A program made the translations under genes and the position numbers. A stretch of DNA of 64,000 nt from NCBI RefSeq assembly GCF_013373795.3, contig NZ_CP088022.1, positions 7,874,001-7,938,000 on the forward strand, written 5' to 3'. The stretch comes from Bradyrhizobium quebecense (GTDB lineage: Bacteria > Pseudomonadota > Alphaproteobacteria > Rhizobiales > Xanthobacteraceae). Shown piece after piece: positions 9,000-16,753 of this stretch. The notes under the pieces were generated by a model that was not told the DNA's origin, made no database searches, and saw only the letters and a program-made list of their open reading frames with translations. Position 1 is the stretch's first letter, and each line of letters opens with the position of its first letter.

Positions 9000-10028
9000 T
9001 TAGGTGACAGCGTTCATGCGTGCGGCATCATAGCTCTCGCCGGTCGCCATCAGCTTCCAGGCGATGCGGGCCACCTTGTTGGCGAGCGCCACGGCCGCAA
9101 GCTTCGGCGGCTTGCGCCTGAGCAACGCCACGAGCCAGCGCGAGGGGTGGCCGCGCCCGAGCCTTGCCTGCCGGATCACCGCGGTCGCCCCGGCCACGAG
9201 CAGGCGACGCAGGGTCTCGTCGCCAGCGCGGGTGATCTTGCCGAGCCTGGTTTTGCCGGCGGTGGAATGGTCCTTGGGCGTCAGGCCGAGCCAGGCCGCG
9301 AACAAGCGGCCGGAGCGGAAGGCGTGCGGGTCCGGCGTCTTCATCACAAGCGAGGTCGCGATGATCGGACCGACCGAGGGGATCTGGGCCAGACGACGGC
9401 TTGTGGCGTTGGCCTGGTGCCAGGCCAGCAGCCTGGCCTCGACCGCCTTCAGCTCACCCTGCAACTGCGCATAGTCACGGCCCTGCATGGCGAACAGCTC
9501 GCGCGCCATAGCGGGAACGCTCTCGTCCTGCGTGATCCGGGCCAACAGCGGCTCGATCTTGTCCAACCCCTTCGGCGCGATCAGGCCAAACTCCGCCGCG
9601 TAGCCGCGGATCGCATTGCTGAGCTGGGTACGGCGGCCGATCAGCCCATCGCGGACACCTGCAAGCATCAGCGCGGCCTGCTGTTCGGCGCTCTTCACCG
9701 GCACAAACCGCATCCGCGGTCGGCCCATCGCTTCGCACACCCCATCCGCATCTCGCCCGTCGTTCTTGTTCCGCAGCACATAAGGCTTCACCAACTGCGG
9801 CGCTATCAGCTTCACCTCATGGCCAAGCTTGCCAAGCTCGCGCCCCCAGTAATGAGCCGCCCCGCAGGCCTCCATCCCGATCACGGTCGGCGGAAGCTTG
9901 GCAAAAAACTCAAGCACCTGCTTGCGCGACAGCTTCTTGCGCAACACCGGCTGTTCCGCCGCGTCAACTCCATGCAGCACAAAAATATGCTTCGACGTAT
10001 CCATCCCAATACGGATAATCTCTCTCAC
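9000..10028 (-). CDS. IS110-family transposase, copy 2
   Basis: This gene codes for a complete 342-aa DEDD transposase. An N-terminal RuvC-like domain begins IRIGMDTSKH with the first catalytic Asp, then IGMEACGA (Glu) and KNDGRDA. A C-terminal Tnp domain (IPSVGPIIAT, then LGLTPKDHSTAGK with the candidate nucleophilic Ser) follows. The start is GTG at 10028, with AAGGAG a few bases upstream inside the IS. The protein is identical to copy 3, arguing for recent transposition or gene conversion. These enzymes move DNA as a complex with a guide RNA encoded by the element. Confidence 0.96.
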   Translation of the reverse strand: MREIIRIGMDTSKHIFVLHGVDAAEQPVLRKKLSRKQVLEFFAKLPPTVIGMEACGAAHYWGRELGKLGHEVKLIAPQLVKPYVLRNKNDGRDADGVCEAMGRPRMRFVPVKSAEQQAALMLAGVRDGLIGRRTQLSNAIRGYAAEFGLIAPKGLDKIEPLLARITQDESVPAMARELFAMQGRDYAQLQGELKAVEARLLAWHQANATSRRLAQIPSVGPIIATSLVMKTPDPHAFRSGRLFAAWLGLTPKDHSTAGKTRLGKITRAGDETLRRLLVAGATAVIRQARLGRGHPSRWLVALLRRKPPKLAAVALANKVARIAWKLMATGESYDAARMNAVT

Positions 10029-10104
10029 GGACGGTCTCCTTGTCTGAGATTTACAACAACCTCATTCTGGCACACTGATGCCGTAGGGGGCCGTCCACAC
10101 CATC

Positions 10105-10197
10105 AACCACAGCTGTTTCTTGTCGCGTTCGGCTGGGCCGCAGCTGCGCGCAACGCGGGCTTTGGGGGTTATGGGTCCCGGCGTTCGCCGGGACGAC
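10105..10197. repeat. REP-like palindrome and spacer left of IS copy 2
   Basis: The palindrome gtcccggcg/cgccgggac (10175-10194) is joined by ~65 nt of spacer to aaccac (10105-10110), where the IS begins. Together with 8697-8741 it rebuilds one two-palindrome repeat split by the IS. Confidence 0.7.
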
Positions 10198-10379
10198 TCA
10201 TGGTGATCGACTTGGACCTGTCCCAAACTAGGTCAATGGCCGACATGGCAAACAAAGCCTGAAGAAATCCGTTCATTTACGATCGGTTAAGCTTTCTCGA
10301 TTATGACTGCATTGTCCTCGTTTGGACACCGAGTGGCTCCTGTCCACTCTGTTTGACGCCTCCCTGTTATCAACTTCAA

Positions 10380-10407
10380 AGCCGCCGGAAACGGCGGCTC
10401 TTTTTTG
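10380..10407 (+). terminator. intrinsic terminator
   Basis: agccgccg and cggcggct form an 8-bp perfect stem with a gaaa tetraloop (10380-10399), followed by ctttttt. No gene is recognisable just upstream. The stretch 10198-10379 holds no reading frame I can support, so the terminator may close an unrecognised transcript, or one cut off by the IS. Confidence 0.8.
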
Positions 10408-10539
10408 TGCGTCCTATCCGTTGGAAACCATAAATCCGGTTGCGGCTGGACTCTTCGGCGCGCCCGCGCAATGATTTGTTCATCATAAGCTGGCGCGTCA
10501 GATGCCAGCGGGCGTTACGATGGTGTGAGGGCGTTAACC

Positions 10540-11052
10540 ATGGCCGATCGTTCCCAGAACGAAGCCGGGCTTGTGCTGTTCAGTGAACGGCTGACCAATT
10601 CTGCGGCATTCGGTGTGCTGTTCCGGGAAGGCATGGATCTGGTCGAGCAGACCGCCGCCTATCTCGACGGCGACGGCCGTGCCGAGGCCAAGGCGCTGGA
10701 ACGCTCCGTCAGCCTGACCTATGCCACCGAGAGCATGCGCCTGACCACGCGGCTGATGCAGCTCGCGTCGTGGCTGCTATTGCATCGCGCGGTCAAGGAA
10801 GGCGAGATGACGCTGACCCAGGCCAATCGCGAGAAGACCAAGGTGAAGCTGTCGGCCGCCGATCCCGGCCCGGTCGACATGGTGAGCAAGCTGCCGGAGC
10901 AATTGCAGCAGCTGATCGCCCGCTCGATGGATCTGCAGGCGCGCGTCCGCCGCCTCGACACCACGATCCATGCGCCGGCGCCGGATCGATCATCGATCGG
11001 CAACCCGCTGGTGCCGCAGCTCAACCGGCTCAAGGCTGCGTTCGAGCAGTAA
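10540..11052 (+). CDS. rcdA: DUF1465 protein, RcdA-type CtrA-degradation adaptor
   Basis: This gene codes for a 170-aa, mostly helical soluble protein of the DUF1465 family. Its Caulobacter member RcdA is an adaptor that helps deliver the cell-cycle regulator CtrA to ClpXP. Diagnostic stretches are FREGMDLVEQTAAYLDG, MRLTTRLMQLASWLLLHRAV and the LQARVRRLD helix near the C-terminus. Length and order of blocks fit the family. The ATG at 10540 has GAGGG upstream; a GTG 15 nt earlier is less likely. It lies between IS copies 2 and 3, so recombination between them could invert it together with its neighbours. Confidence 0.85.
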   Translation: MADRSQNEAGLVLFSERLTNSAAFGVLFREGMDLVEQTAAYLDGDGRAEAKALERSVSLTYATESMRLTTRLMQLASWLLLHRAVKEGEMTLTQANREKTKVKLSAADPGPVDMVSKLPEQLQQLIARSMDLQARVRRLDTTIHAPAPDRSSIGNPLVPQLNRLKAAFEQ

Positions 11053-11068
11053 GATTCGAACCGTCAAC

Positions 11069-12589
11069 TCAGTGTGAAGCCTCATTGCGGCGCGGCTTGG
11101 CCGGCCGCTGCGGCGTGTGCAGATCGATCACCTGCTGCAGTCGTATCGCCGCCGCCTCCAGCTCCTCCGGTTCGAAGCCGCCGAAGCCGAGCATCAGGCC
11201 GGGCCGTGCTGGCGCCTCGTACATCGGTGAAATCGGCCGCACGACGATGCTGTCGGCAAGCGCTGACTTCGCCACTTGCACATCATCGAAGCCTTGCGGC
11301 AGCCACAGCAACAGATGCATGCCCTGGTCGCTCGGCTGCAGCGTGACGTGATCGGGCATGTGACGCGTCAGCGATGCGATCAGTGTCGCGCGGCGCGCGG
11401 CGTAGACGCCGCGGATGCGCCTGATATGCGCTTCGAACAGTCCCTCGCGCATGTAGGCCGCCAGCACATGCTGGTCGGCGGTCGGTGAATGCCGGTCGAG
11501 CAGCGCCCGCGCGCCGGCGAAGGCGTCGATCAGCGGCAGCGGCGCCACGACGTAGCCGAGCCGCAGCGAAGGAAACAGCACCTTGCTCAACGTGCCCAGA
11601 TAAATCACGCGCGACGGCGCGAGGCCTTGCATCGACGGGAAGGGATGACCGGCATAGCGCAGCTCGCTGTCATAGTCGTCCTCGATGATCCACGCATTGC
11701 TTCGAGCGGCCCACGCCACCAGCGCGTTGCGGCGGGCCATGCTCATCGGCATGCCCAGTGGGTATTGATGCGAGGGCGTCACGAAAGCCGCGCGCGCATC
11801 CGGGCAGGCGGCAATCGCCGCATCGACGTCGATGCCTTGTGCATCGACGCCCACGCGCGTGGTGACGAGATCGAGATCGTCGAGCACCGCCGTCATGCCG
11901 GGATAGGCCGGATCCTCGGCCCAGACCCGATCGCCCGCAGACAGCAGCACGCGGCCGGCGAGATAAAGGCCCTGCTGCGTGCCGGCCGTGATCACGACCT
12001 GCTCGGGCTCGCAATGCACCGCGCGGGACTTGCGCACATAGTCGACGATCGCCTGCCGTAGCTCGATCAGGCCGCGCGGATCGCCGTAGCTTGCAGGTGC
12101 TGCCGCGCGCGATGCCCGCACGCGGTTGCCGAGGCGGCGCCAATTGTCATCAGGGGCGACGGCGCCTCCGGGGACCGCAATCGCAAACGGGACTTCGGGC
12201 ATCGGCGTGAAGGCCGCCACAACCTTGGCAAGTCGCACCGCGCGCGGCGGCAACTCGATCGGCGCAGTCTTGTTCGGGCTGCGGCCAGCCGGCGGGCGGG
12301 GTGGCCGTGCTTGTTCCGCAAGCGTCGGCGCGACGCGGGTGCCGGCGCCGACCTGCGACTCCAGATAGCCCTCGGCCTGCAATTGCTCGAAGGCTTCCGT
12401 CACCGTGCCGCGCGCCACGCCGAGCGAGGTCGACAGCGCGCGCGTCGACGGCAGATATTCGCCGGCCTTCAGTTCGCCATTGGCGATGGCTGCGCGCAGG
12501 GACTGCGCGATCTGGCGTCCGACCTGTCCGGCGGCGCGGTCGACCGCCCGCAGCGAGGGGATGCTGATGGTGGCGCGCAGGCGGGGCAT
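11069..12589 (-). CDS. MocR/PdxR-type GntR regulator with aminotransferase domain
   Basis: This gene codes for a 506-aa regulator. The N-terminal winged helix (LRAAIANGELKAGEYLPSTR, then VARGTVTEAFEQL) is followed by a proline-rich linker and a fold-type I aminotransferase-like domain with the PLP lysine in YLGTLSKVLFP. MocR proteins sense PLP or amino-acid adducts and control neighbouring genes. It is divergently transcribed from a PaiB-like gene 99 bp away, and LysE follows that gene, a common arrangement in which the regulator controls both. The ATG at 12589 matches the usual MocR N-terminus; longer starts would run into the shared promoter. No PdxS/T genes are visible, so the pyridoxal pathway is not implied. 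Confidence 0.88.
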   Translation of the reverse strand: MPRLRATISIPSLRAVDRAAGQVGRQIAQSLRAAIANGELKAGEYLPSTRALSTSLGVARGTVTEAFEQLQAEGYLESQVGAGTRVAPTLAEQARPPRPPAGRSPNKTAPIELPPRAVRLAKVVAAFTPMPEVPFAIAVPGGAVAPDDNWRRLGNRVRASRAAAPASYGDPRGLIELRQAIVDYVRKSRAVHCEPEQVVITAGTQQGLYLAGRVLLSAGDRVWAEDPAYPGMTAVLDDLDLVTTRVGVDAQGIDVDAAIAACPDARAAFVTPSHQYPLGMPMSMARRNALVAWAARSNAWIIEDDYDSELRYAGHPFPSMQGLAPSRVIYLGTLSKVLFPSLRLGYVVAPLPLIDAFAGARALLDRHSPTADQHVLAAYMREGLFEAHIRRIRGVYAARRATLIASLTRHMPDHVTLQPSDQGMHLLLWLPQGFDDVQVAKSALADSIVVRPISPMYEAPARPGLMLGFGGFEPEELEAAAIRLQQVIDLHTPQRPAKPRRNEASH

Positions 12590-12612
12590 AGTGGACCAGT
12601 CATGATGATCGA

Positions 12613-12637
12613 AAGTGGCTCTTATCATAGGCCACTT
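12613..12637. promoter_or_regulatory. candidate operator between mocR-like and paiB-like genes
   Basis: aagtggc (12613-12619) and gccactt (12631-12637) form a perfect 7-bp inverted repeat with centres 18 bp apart in the 99-bp divergent intergenic region. Placement and symmetry suit a dimeric MocR operator; this is inference. Confidence 0.4.
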
Positions 12638-12688
12638 CGGCGCTATGGTGCGAGCAACAATTCGATGAGATTTGCCAAGAGGTCTGCC

Positions 12689-13315
12689 ATGTACCTGCCG
12701 CCGCATTTCAAGATGGATGAGCTCGGCCCGATCCACGCCGCGATGCGGGCCTCAAAGCTCGCGACGCTGGTCACCGCGACCGCGGACGGGCTGATCGGAA
12801 CGCCGCTGCCGCTGATCCTCAGCGAAAACGAGGGCGATTACGGCACCCTGTACGGTCATGTCGCGCGGCCCAATCCGCAGTGGAAGCTGCCCGCGGTCGG
12901 CGAAGCGATGGCGATTTTCACCGGACCCGACGCCTATGTGACGCCGTCCTGGTATGTGACCAAGGCCGAGCACGGCAAGGTGGTGCCGACCTGGAACTAC
13001 CTCGCCGTCCACGCCTATGGGTCGGCCGAGTTCTTCGAGGATGCGGATCGCCTGCTCGATGTCGTGACCCGGCTGACCGCGTTGCACGAGAGTTCGCGGC
13101 AGGAAGTTTGGCAAGTCAGCGATGCGCCTGATGATTTCATCAAGGCGCAGCTGCGCGGCATCGTCGGCTTCCGGATGCCGATCACACGGATCGACGCCAA
13201 GAAGAAGATGAGTCAGAACCGCAAGCTCGAGGATCGCGCCGGCGTCATCGCCGGCCTTGGCGCCAGCGACAATCCCGCTGACCGCGAGGTCGCGGCGATG
13301 ATTCCGGCGAATTGA
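12689..13315 (+). CDS. PaiB-family FMN-binding protein
   Basis: This gene codes for a 208-aa protein of the PaiB/FMN-binding split-barrel family (MYLPPHF start, then LATLVTA, GTPLPLIL, GHVARPNPQW, PSWYVTK, VPTWNY and IVGFRMPITRI, which together are diagnostic). Members are related to pyridoxamine-phosphate-oxidase barrels; the first one described in Bacillus influences protease gene expression, but the biochemical role is unsettled. AAGAGG precedes the ATG. It is divergent from the MocR-type regulator and followed 12 bp later by a LysE exporter, so it is probably the first gene of a small regulated operon. Confidence 0.9.
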   Translation: MYLPPHFKMDELGPIHAAMRASKLATLVTATADGLIGTPLPLILSENEGDYGTLYGHVARPNPQWKLPAVGEAMAIFTGPDAYVTPSWYVTKAEHGKVVPTWNYLAVHAYGSAEFFEDADRLLDVVTRLTALHESSRQEVWQVSDAPDDFIKAQLRGIVGFRMPITRIDAKKKMSQNRKLEDRAGVIAGLGASDNPADREVAAMIPAN

Positions 13316-13327
13316 CGAAAGCCGCCG

Positions 13328-13945
13328 ATGGAATTGTACCTTGCCTTTGCGGTCACGACCGCGACCTTCGCGCTGATCCCGGGTCCGGCCATGCTCTATG
13401 CCGCGGCCCGCACCCTGGCGGGTGGCCGGCGCGCCGGGCTGATGGCCTCGCTCGGCCTGCATCTCGGCGGCTACGTCCATGTCATTGCCGCGGCCGCCGG
13501 CCTCGCGCTGCTGTTTCATGCGGTGCCGCCGCTGTTCATGGCGATGAAGCTTGCCGGTGCGGCCTATCTGGTCTGGCTCGGGCTCTCGCTGTTCCGCGAT
13601 CGCGACAGTGCAAAGCGTCCCGAGTTGACGCCGCTGTCCGCGGAGCGCGCCTTCGCGCAAAGCATCGTCGTCGAGGTGCTCAATCCGAAGACCGCGATCT
13701 TCTTCCTGGCGTTCCTGCCGCAATTCGTCGATGCGTCGGCCAGCGTGCCGGTCTGGGCCCAGCTGTTCCTGCTCGGCACCATCGTCAACCTGACGTTCTC
13801 GGCAGTCGATATCGTCTGCGTGTTTTTCGCCAGCGCCGTGATGGCAAGGCTGCAGCGCTCCCGCAGGTCACAGCGGATCATGCAACGGATCGGCGGCAGC
13901 ATCCTGGTCGCGCTCGGCGCGCGGCTCGCCTTCCAGGATCGCTAG
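13328..13945 (+). CDS. LysE/RhtB-family amino-acid exporter
   Basis: This gene codes for a 205-aa inner-membrane protein with about six hydrophobic segments. The LysE-family signature is ALIPGPAMLYAAARTLAGGRRAGL near the N-terminus, then YLVWLGLSLFRD and the conserved NPKTAIFFLAFLPQF. It should export an amino acid or similar metabolite by proton exchange; the substrate is not predictable. It lies 12 bp after the PaiB-like gene and is probably co-transcribed under the MocR-type regulator. A hairpin at 14010-14035 follows. Confidence 0.9.
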   Translation: MELYLAFAVTTATFALIPGPAMLYAAARTLAGGRRAGLMASLGLHLGGYVHVIAAAAGLALLFHAVPPLFMAMKLAGAAYLVWLGLSLFRDRDSAKRPELTPLSAERAFAQSIVVEVLNPKTAIFFLAFLPQFVDASASVPVWAQLFLLGTIVNLTFSAVDIVCVFFASAVMARLQRSRRSQRIMQRIGGSILVALGARLAFQDR

Positions 13946-14009
13946 GGTTACGGCGATCGAAGCCAAAGCCGGTGTCGCGCGTCGCGTTGCTCAGGTGAGC
14001 ATGCCGCTT

Positions 14010-14035
14010 GGGCTCCCTCCCGCAGAAGGGAGCCC
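14010..14035 (+). terminator. hairpin after lysE-like gene
   Basis: gggctccct (14010-14018) pairs perfectly with agggagccc (14027-14035) around an 8-nt loop, 65 bp after the stop. No T-tract follows, so it may be a weak or Rho-assisted terminator. Confidence 0.45.
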
Positions 14036-14274
14036 GTCCGCCGGCAACTCCCTCACGCGCGCGTGCCACTGAGTTGCCCGACGGCGCAAGCCCCTCGCGG
14101 GAAAATATTTCGCTTTATCAGAAGCGCAACTCGGTGTATGAATTGCCCGTCTCACCCGATCGAGGGGCGCTGCGCATCGTCACGGGTGTTGCGGTGAGAT
14201 GCGGTGGACGCCGAGCGTGCGACTGACGAGAGCACGCGACGCGGACGGTGAAGTCGTGTGGTCCTGACGCCCTA

Positions 14275-14520
14275 GGTGGTAGGTGTCCCTCGCGAGATGC
14301 GAAGCATCTCGCGAGGCGGTGACAAACAAGCCCAGTCTCGCCGGGGAGAGCACGAAGTAAGCCGTAACCCATCGCGCAGGGAAAGCCGGAATGCTCCGGT
14401 TACACCTGTGGTCCGACCTCCGGTGCTTTTTATTTGCACCGGACCCATGGGTGCGATCGGCACCCGGCTTTCCCTGCGCCCTCTGCGAGTAGAGGGCGAA
14501 ACGAGATGCAGAACTCGGGC
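14275..14520. repeat. structured multi-hairpin element
   Basis: This ~245-bp non-coding stretch contains a perfect 12-bp hairpin with a gaa loop (14289-14315), a 16-bp perfect long-range inverted repeat (gcgcagggaaagccgg 14374-14389 with its complement 14464-14479), and inside it a 7-bp hairpin (14420-14426 with 14436-14442). From memory it resembles an intergenic repeat common in Bradyrhizobium, sometimes mis-called as a short protein. Whether it is transcribed as an RNA is unknown. The rest of 13946-14577 holds no gene I can support. Confidence 0.6.
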
Positions 14521-14577
14521 AGGATATGTCGCGAGAGCGTGGATGTATGACTCAAGAGTCGGGCCACACACTCAGTG

Positions 14578-14671
14578 TCGTCCCGGCGCAGGCCGGGACC
14601 CATAACCACAAATGGCAATTGGTGCGCGACGCTGGGGCCACAGCCCTCTCCAACAACACGAACCTGTGGTT
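14578..14671. repeat. REP-like palindrome and spacer left of IS copy 3
   Basis: gtcccggc/gccgggac at 14579-14598 (with preceding gtc) is followed by cccataacc and ~65 nt of spacer ending gtggtt (14666-14671), where the IS starts. It is the left half of the element whose right half lies at 16035-16062. Confidence 0.75.
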
Positions 14672-14747
14672 GATGGTGTGGACGGCCCCCTACGGCATCA
14701 GTGTGCCAGAATGAGGTTGTTGTAAATCTCAGACAAGGAGACCGTCC

Positions 14748-15776
14748 GTGAGAGAGATTATCCGTATTGGGATGGATACGTCGAAGCATATTTTTGTGCT
14801 GCATGGAGTTGACGCGGCGGAACAGCCGGTGTTGCGCAAGAAGCTGTCGCGCAAGCAGGTGCTTGAGTTTTTTGCCAAGCTTCCGCCGACCGTGATCGGG
14901 ATGGAGGCCTGCGGGGCGGCTCATTACTGGGGGCGCGAGCTTGGCAAGCTTGGCCATGAGGTGAAGCTGATAGCGCCGCAGTTGGTGAAGCCTTATGTGC
15001 TGCGGAACAAGAACGACGGGCGAGATGCGGATGGGGTGTGCGAAGCGATGGGCCGACCGCGGATGCGGTTTGTGCCGGTGAAGAGCGCCGAACAGCAGGC
15101 CGCGCTGATGCTTGCAGGTGTCCGCGATGGGCTGATCGGCCGCCGTACCCAGCTCAGCAATGCGATCCGCGGCTACGCGGCGGAGTTTGGCCTGATCGCG
15201 CCGAAGGGGTTGGACAAGATCGAGCCGCTGTTGGCCCGGATCACGCAGGACGAGAGCGTTCCCGCTATGGCGCGCGAGCTGTTCGCCATGCAGGGCCGTG
15301 ACTATGCGCAGTTGCAGGGTGAGCTGAAGGCGGTCGAGGCCAGGCTGCTGGCCTGGCACCAGGCCAACGCCACAAGCCGTCGTCTGGCCCAGATCCCCTC
15401 GGTCGGTCCGATCATCGCGACCTCGCTTGTGATGAAGACGCCGGACCCGCACGCCTTCCGCTCCGGCCGCTTGTTCGCGGCCTGGCTCGGCCTGACGCCC
15501 AAGGACCATTCCACCGCCGGCAAAACCAGGCTCGGCAAGATCACCCGCGCTGGCGACGAGACCCTGCGTCGCCTGCTCGTGGCCGGGGCGACCGCGGTGA
15601 TCCGGCAGGCAAGGCTCGGGCGCGGCCACCCCTCGCGCTGGCTCGTGGCGTTGCTCAGGCGCAAGCCGCCGAAGCTTGCGGCCGTGGCGCTCGCCAACAA
15701 GGTGGCCCGCATCGCCTGGAAGCTGATGGCGACCGGCGAGAGCTATGATGCCGCACGCATGAACGCTGTCACCTAA
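14748..15776 (+). CDS. IS110-family transposase, copy 3
   Basis: This gene codes for 342 aa, identical to the copy 2 protein. It has the RuvC-like DEDD domain at the N-terminus (IRIGMDTSKH, IGMEACGA, KNDGRDAD) and a Tnp/transposase-20-type domain with IPSVGPIIAT and DHSTAGK. The start is GTG at 14748 with AAGGAG upstream. All catalytic blocks are present, so this copy should be active together with its guide RNA. Confidence 0.96.
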   Translation: MREIIRIGMDTSKHIFVLHGVDAAEQPVLRKKLSRKQVLEFFAKLPPTVIGMEACGAAHYWGRELGKLGHEVKLIAPQLVKPYVLRNKNDGRDADGVCEAMGRPRMRFVPVKSAEQQAALMLAGVRDGLIGRRTQLSNAIRGYAAEFGLIAPKGLDKIEPLLARITQDESVPAMARELFAMQGRDYAQLQGELKAVEARLLAWHQANATSRRLAQIPSVGPIIATSLVMKTPDPHAFRSGRLFAAWLGLTPKDHSTAGKTRLGKITRAGDETLRRLLVAGATAVIRQARLGRGHPSRWLVALLRRKPPKLAAVALANKVARIAWKLMATGESYDAARMNAVT

Positions 15777-16034
15777 CAGGTCGGCCGGCCGGACGTAGCG
15801 CTCGCCGGACGAACCGGAGCTGCAAGAGCAGATGGAATGATCGATCGATCCAGAACGCGAGACAAGCCGCGGGACCCATTGGCCTTCACAAGGTCGCCAG
15901 GTTGTTTGGCACTCGCGTCGCGGAAACCATCTTGGCCCAGCGATCAACACGATCGCATCAAACAGGCCGGACATATGGATGACAGCGATCCGACCAATCC
16001 CAGAAAGCTCTTGTGCCACGAGGGCCGTCCACAT
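15777..16034 (+). ncRNA. candidate IS110 guide RNA region, copy 3
   Basis: This 258-nt non-coding tail lies between the transposase stop and the right end. It contains gggacccat (15871-15879), complementary to the REP target flank; an accatc word in aaccatcttgg, complementary to part of the element's left end; and acatatgg (15971-15978), equal to the right junction. The order (target word first, junction words later) is the same in all three copies. The role is inferred from the known guide-RNA mechanism of IS110/IS1111 elements. Confidence 0.55.
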
Positions 16035-16062
16035 ATGGGTCCCGGCTTTCGCCGGGACGACG
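16035..16062. repeat. REP-like palindrome right of IS copy 3
   Basis: The inverted repeat gtcccggc...gccgggac encloses a tttc loop; this is the right half of the repeat split by IS copy 3. Confidence 0.8.
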
Positions 16063-16092
16063 ATTGTGGATGCAGGCCGTGCCACACACTCA

Positions 16093-16216
16093 GTATCGTC
16101 CTGGCGAAAGCCAGGACCCATTACCCCAATCCTCAGTTGTTGCGCGCGCTCGGGCCACGATCCCGTTCATCACCGAATGCGGTGGTTATGGATCCTGGCC
16201 TTCGCCAGGATGACGC
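16093..16216. repeat. uninterrupted two-palindrome REP-like element
   Basis: Two inverted copies of a palindrome (cgtcctggcgaaagccagga near the left end, atcctggccttcgccaggat near the right end) flank ~80 bp of spacer. The inner right edge reads gtggttatggatcct, the same junction (gtggtt/atgg) at which the IS elements insert elsewhere. It serves as an in-window model of the empty target site. Confidence 0.8.
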
Positions 16217-16263
16217 ATGGAGCGAGCCGCGCGCTCGTCCGGCCAACCGATCGGGGCAACCGC

Positions 16264-16297
16264 CAAAACAAAAACGCCCCCGAGACGGAGGCGTTTT
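16264..16297 (-). terminator. intrinsic terminator of rpmE
   Basis: On the minus strand, aaaacgcctcc and gggggcgtttt form an 11-bp stem (one G-U) around gtctc, followed by tgtttt. It lies 35 bp after the rpmE stop. The stem is nearly symmetric in both directions. Confidence 0.85.
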
Positions 16298-16331
16298 GCG
16301 TTTGATCGGTAGGGCGATCCCGAAGCGGACT

Positions 16332-16559
16332 TTAGTCCTTCTTGAGGAAGCCCGAAAACTTCTTCTGGAAGCGCGAGACACGGCCGCCGCGGTCCATCAG
16401 CTGCTGGGTACCGCCGGTCCAGGCCGGGTGCGACTTGGGGTCGATGTCGAGGTTCAGCGTGTCGCCTTCCTTGCCCCAGGTCGAGCGGGTCAGGTACTCG
16501 GTGCCGTCGGTCATGACGACCTTAATCGTATGATAATTCGGATGAATATCGGCTTTCAT
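16332..16559 (-). CDS. rpmE: 50S ribosomal protein L31
   Basis: This gene codes for the 75-aa large-subunit ribosomal protein L31 ([43 protein letters not shown]). It has no cysteines, so it is the zinc-independent form usual in alphaproteobacteria. It is monocistronic, has a strong intrinsic terminator, and is divergent from the ABC exporter 194 bp away. Identity is certain from sequence and length. Confidence 0.97.
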   Translation of the reverse strand: MKADIHPNYHTIKVVMTDGTEYLTRSTWGKEGDTLNLDIDPKSHPAWTGGTQQLMDRGGRVSRFQKKFSGFLKKD

Positions 16560-16753
16560 GACAGTTCCTTCGGCGCGCCAGCGCCCGTCTCAAGACATCT
16601 AGGTACGGGATTTGGGCGGCTCTATAACCCATGGAGCCCCCCAAAACAAGCCAAGAAAGGGGAGCTTAAGCCCATCACCGGATTGGGACTTTACCGGATT
16701 TGCCAGCCGGGGTCGGCGGGCCTATGTGGGGGCGATAGAACCGGTCTAGATAT

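Larger units (their letters stand above)
8742..10104 (-). mobile_element. complete IS110-family element (IS1111-like), copy 2
   Basis: This is a 1363-bp element with subterminal inverted repeats tgtggacggcccc (8743-8755) and ggggccgtccaca (10087-10099). It has one transposase gene and a ~257-nt 3' non-coding region. The flanks gggacccat and aaccac, read together on the other strand, restore gtggtt/atgggtccc, the inner edge of the REP-like palindrome. No target duplication is evident, as expected for IS110. It matches copy 3 in length and almost every base; I see one difference near the right inverted repeat. Confidence 0.9.
14672..16034 (+). mobile_element. complete IS110-family element (IS1111-like), copy 3
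   Basis: This is a 1363-bp element with subterminal inverted repeats tgtggacggcccc (14677-14689) and gggccgtccaca (16022-16033). It is oriented opposite to copy 2, with ~4.57 kb between the two elements. The flanks gtggtt and atgggtccc restore the REP-like target with no duplication. The right inverted repeat has cacgagggcc where copy 2 has cacgggggcc, the only difference I noticed. Confidence 0.92.

Noticed and set aside
10198..10379. Possible tRNA or small RNA before the terminator at 10380
   Set aside because: No cloverleaf, T-loop or known RNA motif could be found; only the terminator is kept.
14276..14605. Short plus-strand protein beginning MVGVPREMRSISRGGDKQAQ
   Set aside because: It is translated from the structured intergenic repeat; hairpin arms explain its sequence.
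14430..16121. Minus-strand open frame of ~563 aa across IS copy 3
   Set aside because: It runs antisense through the transposase and into REP repeats; the same shadow appears over copy 2.
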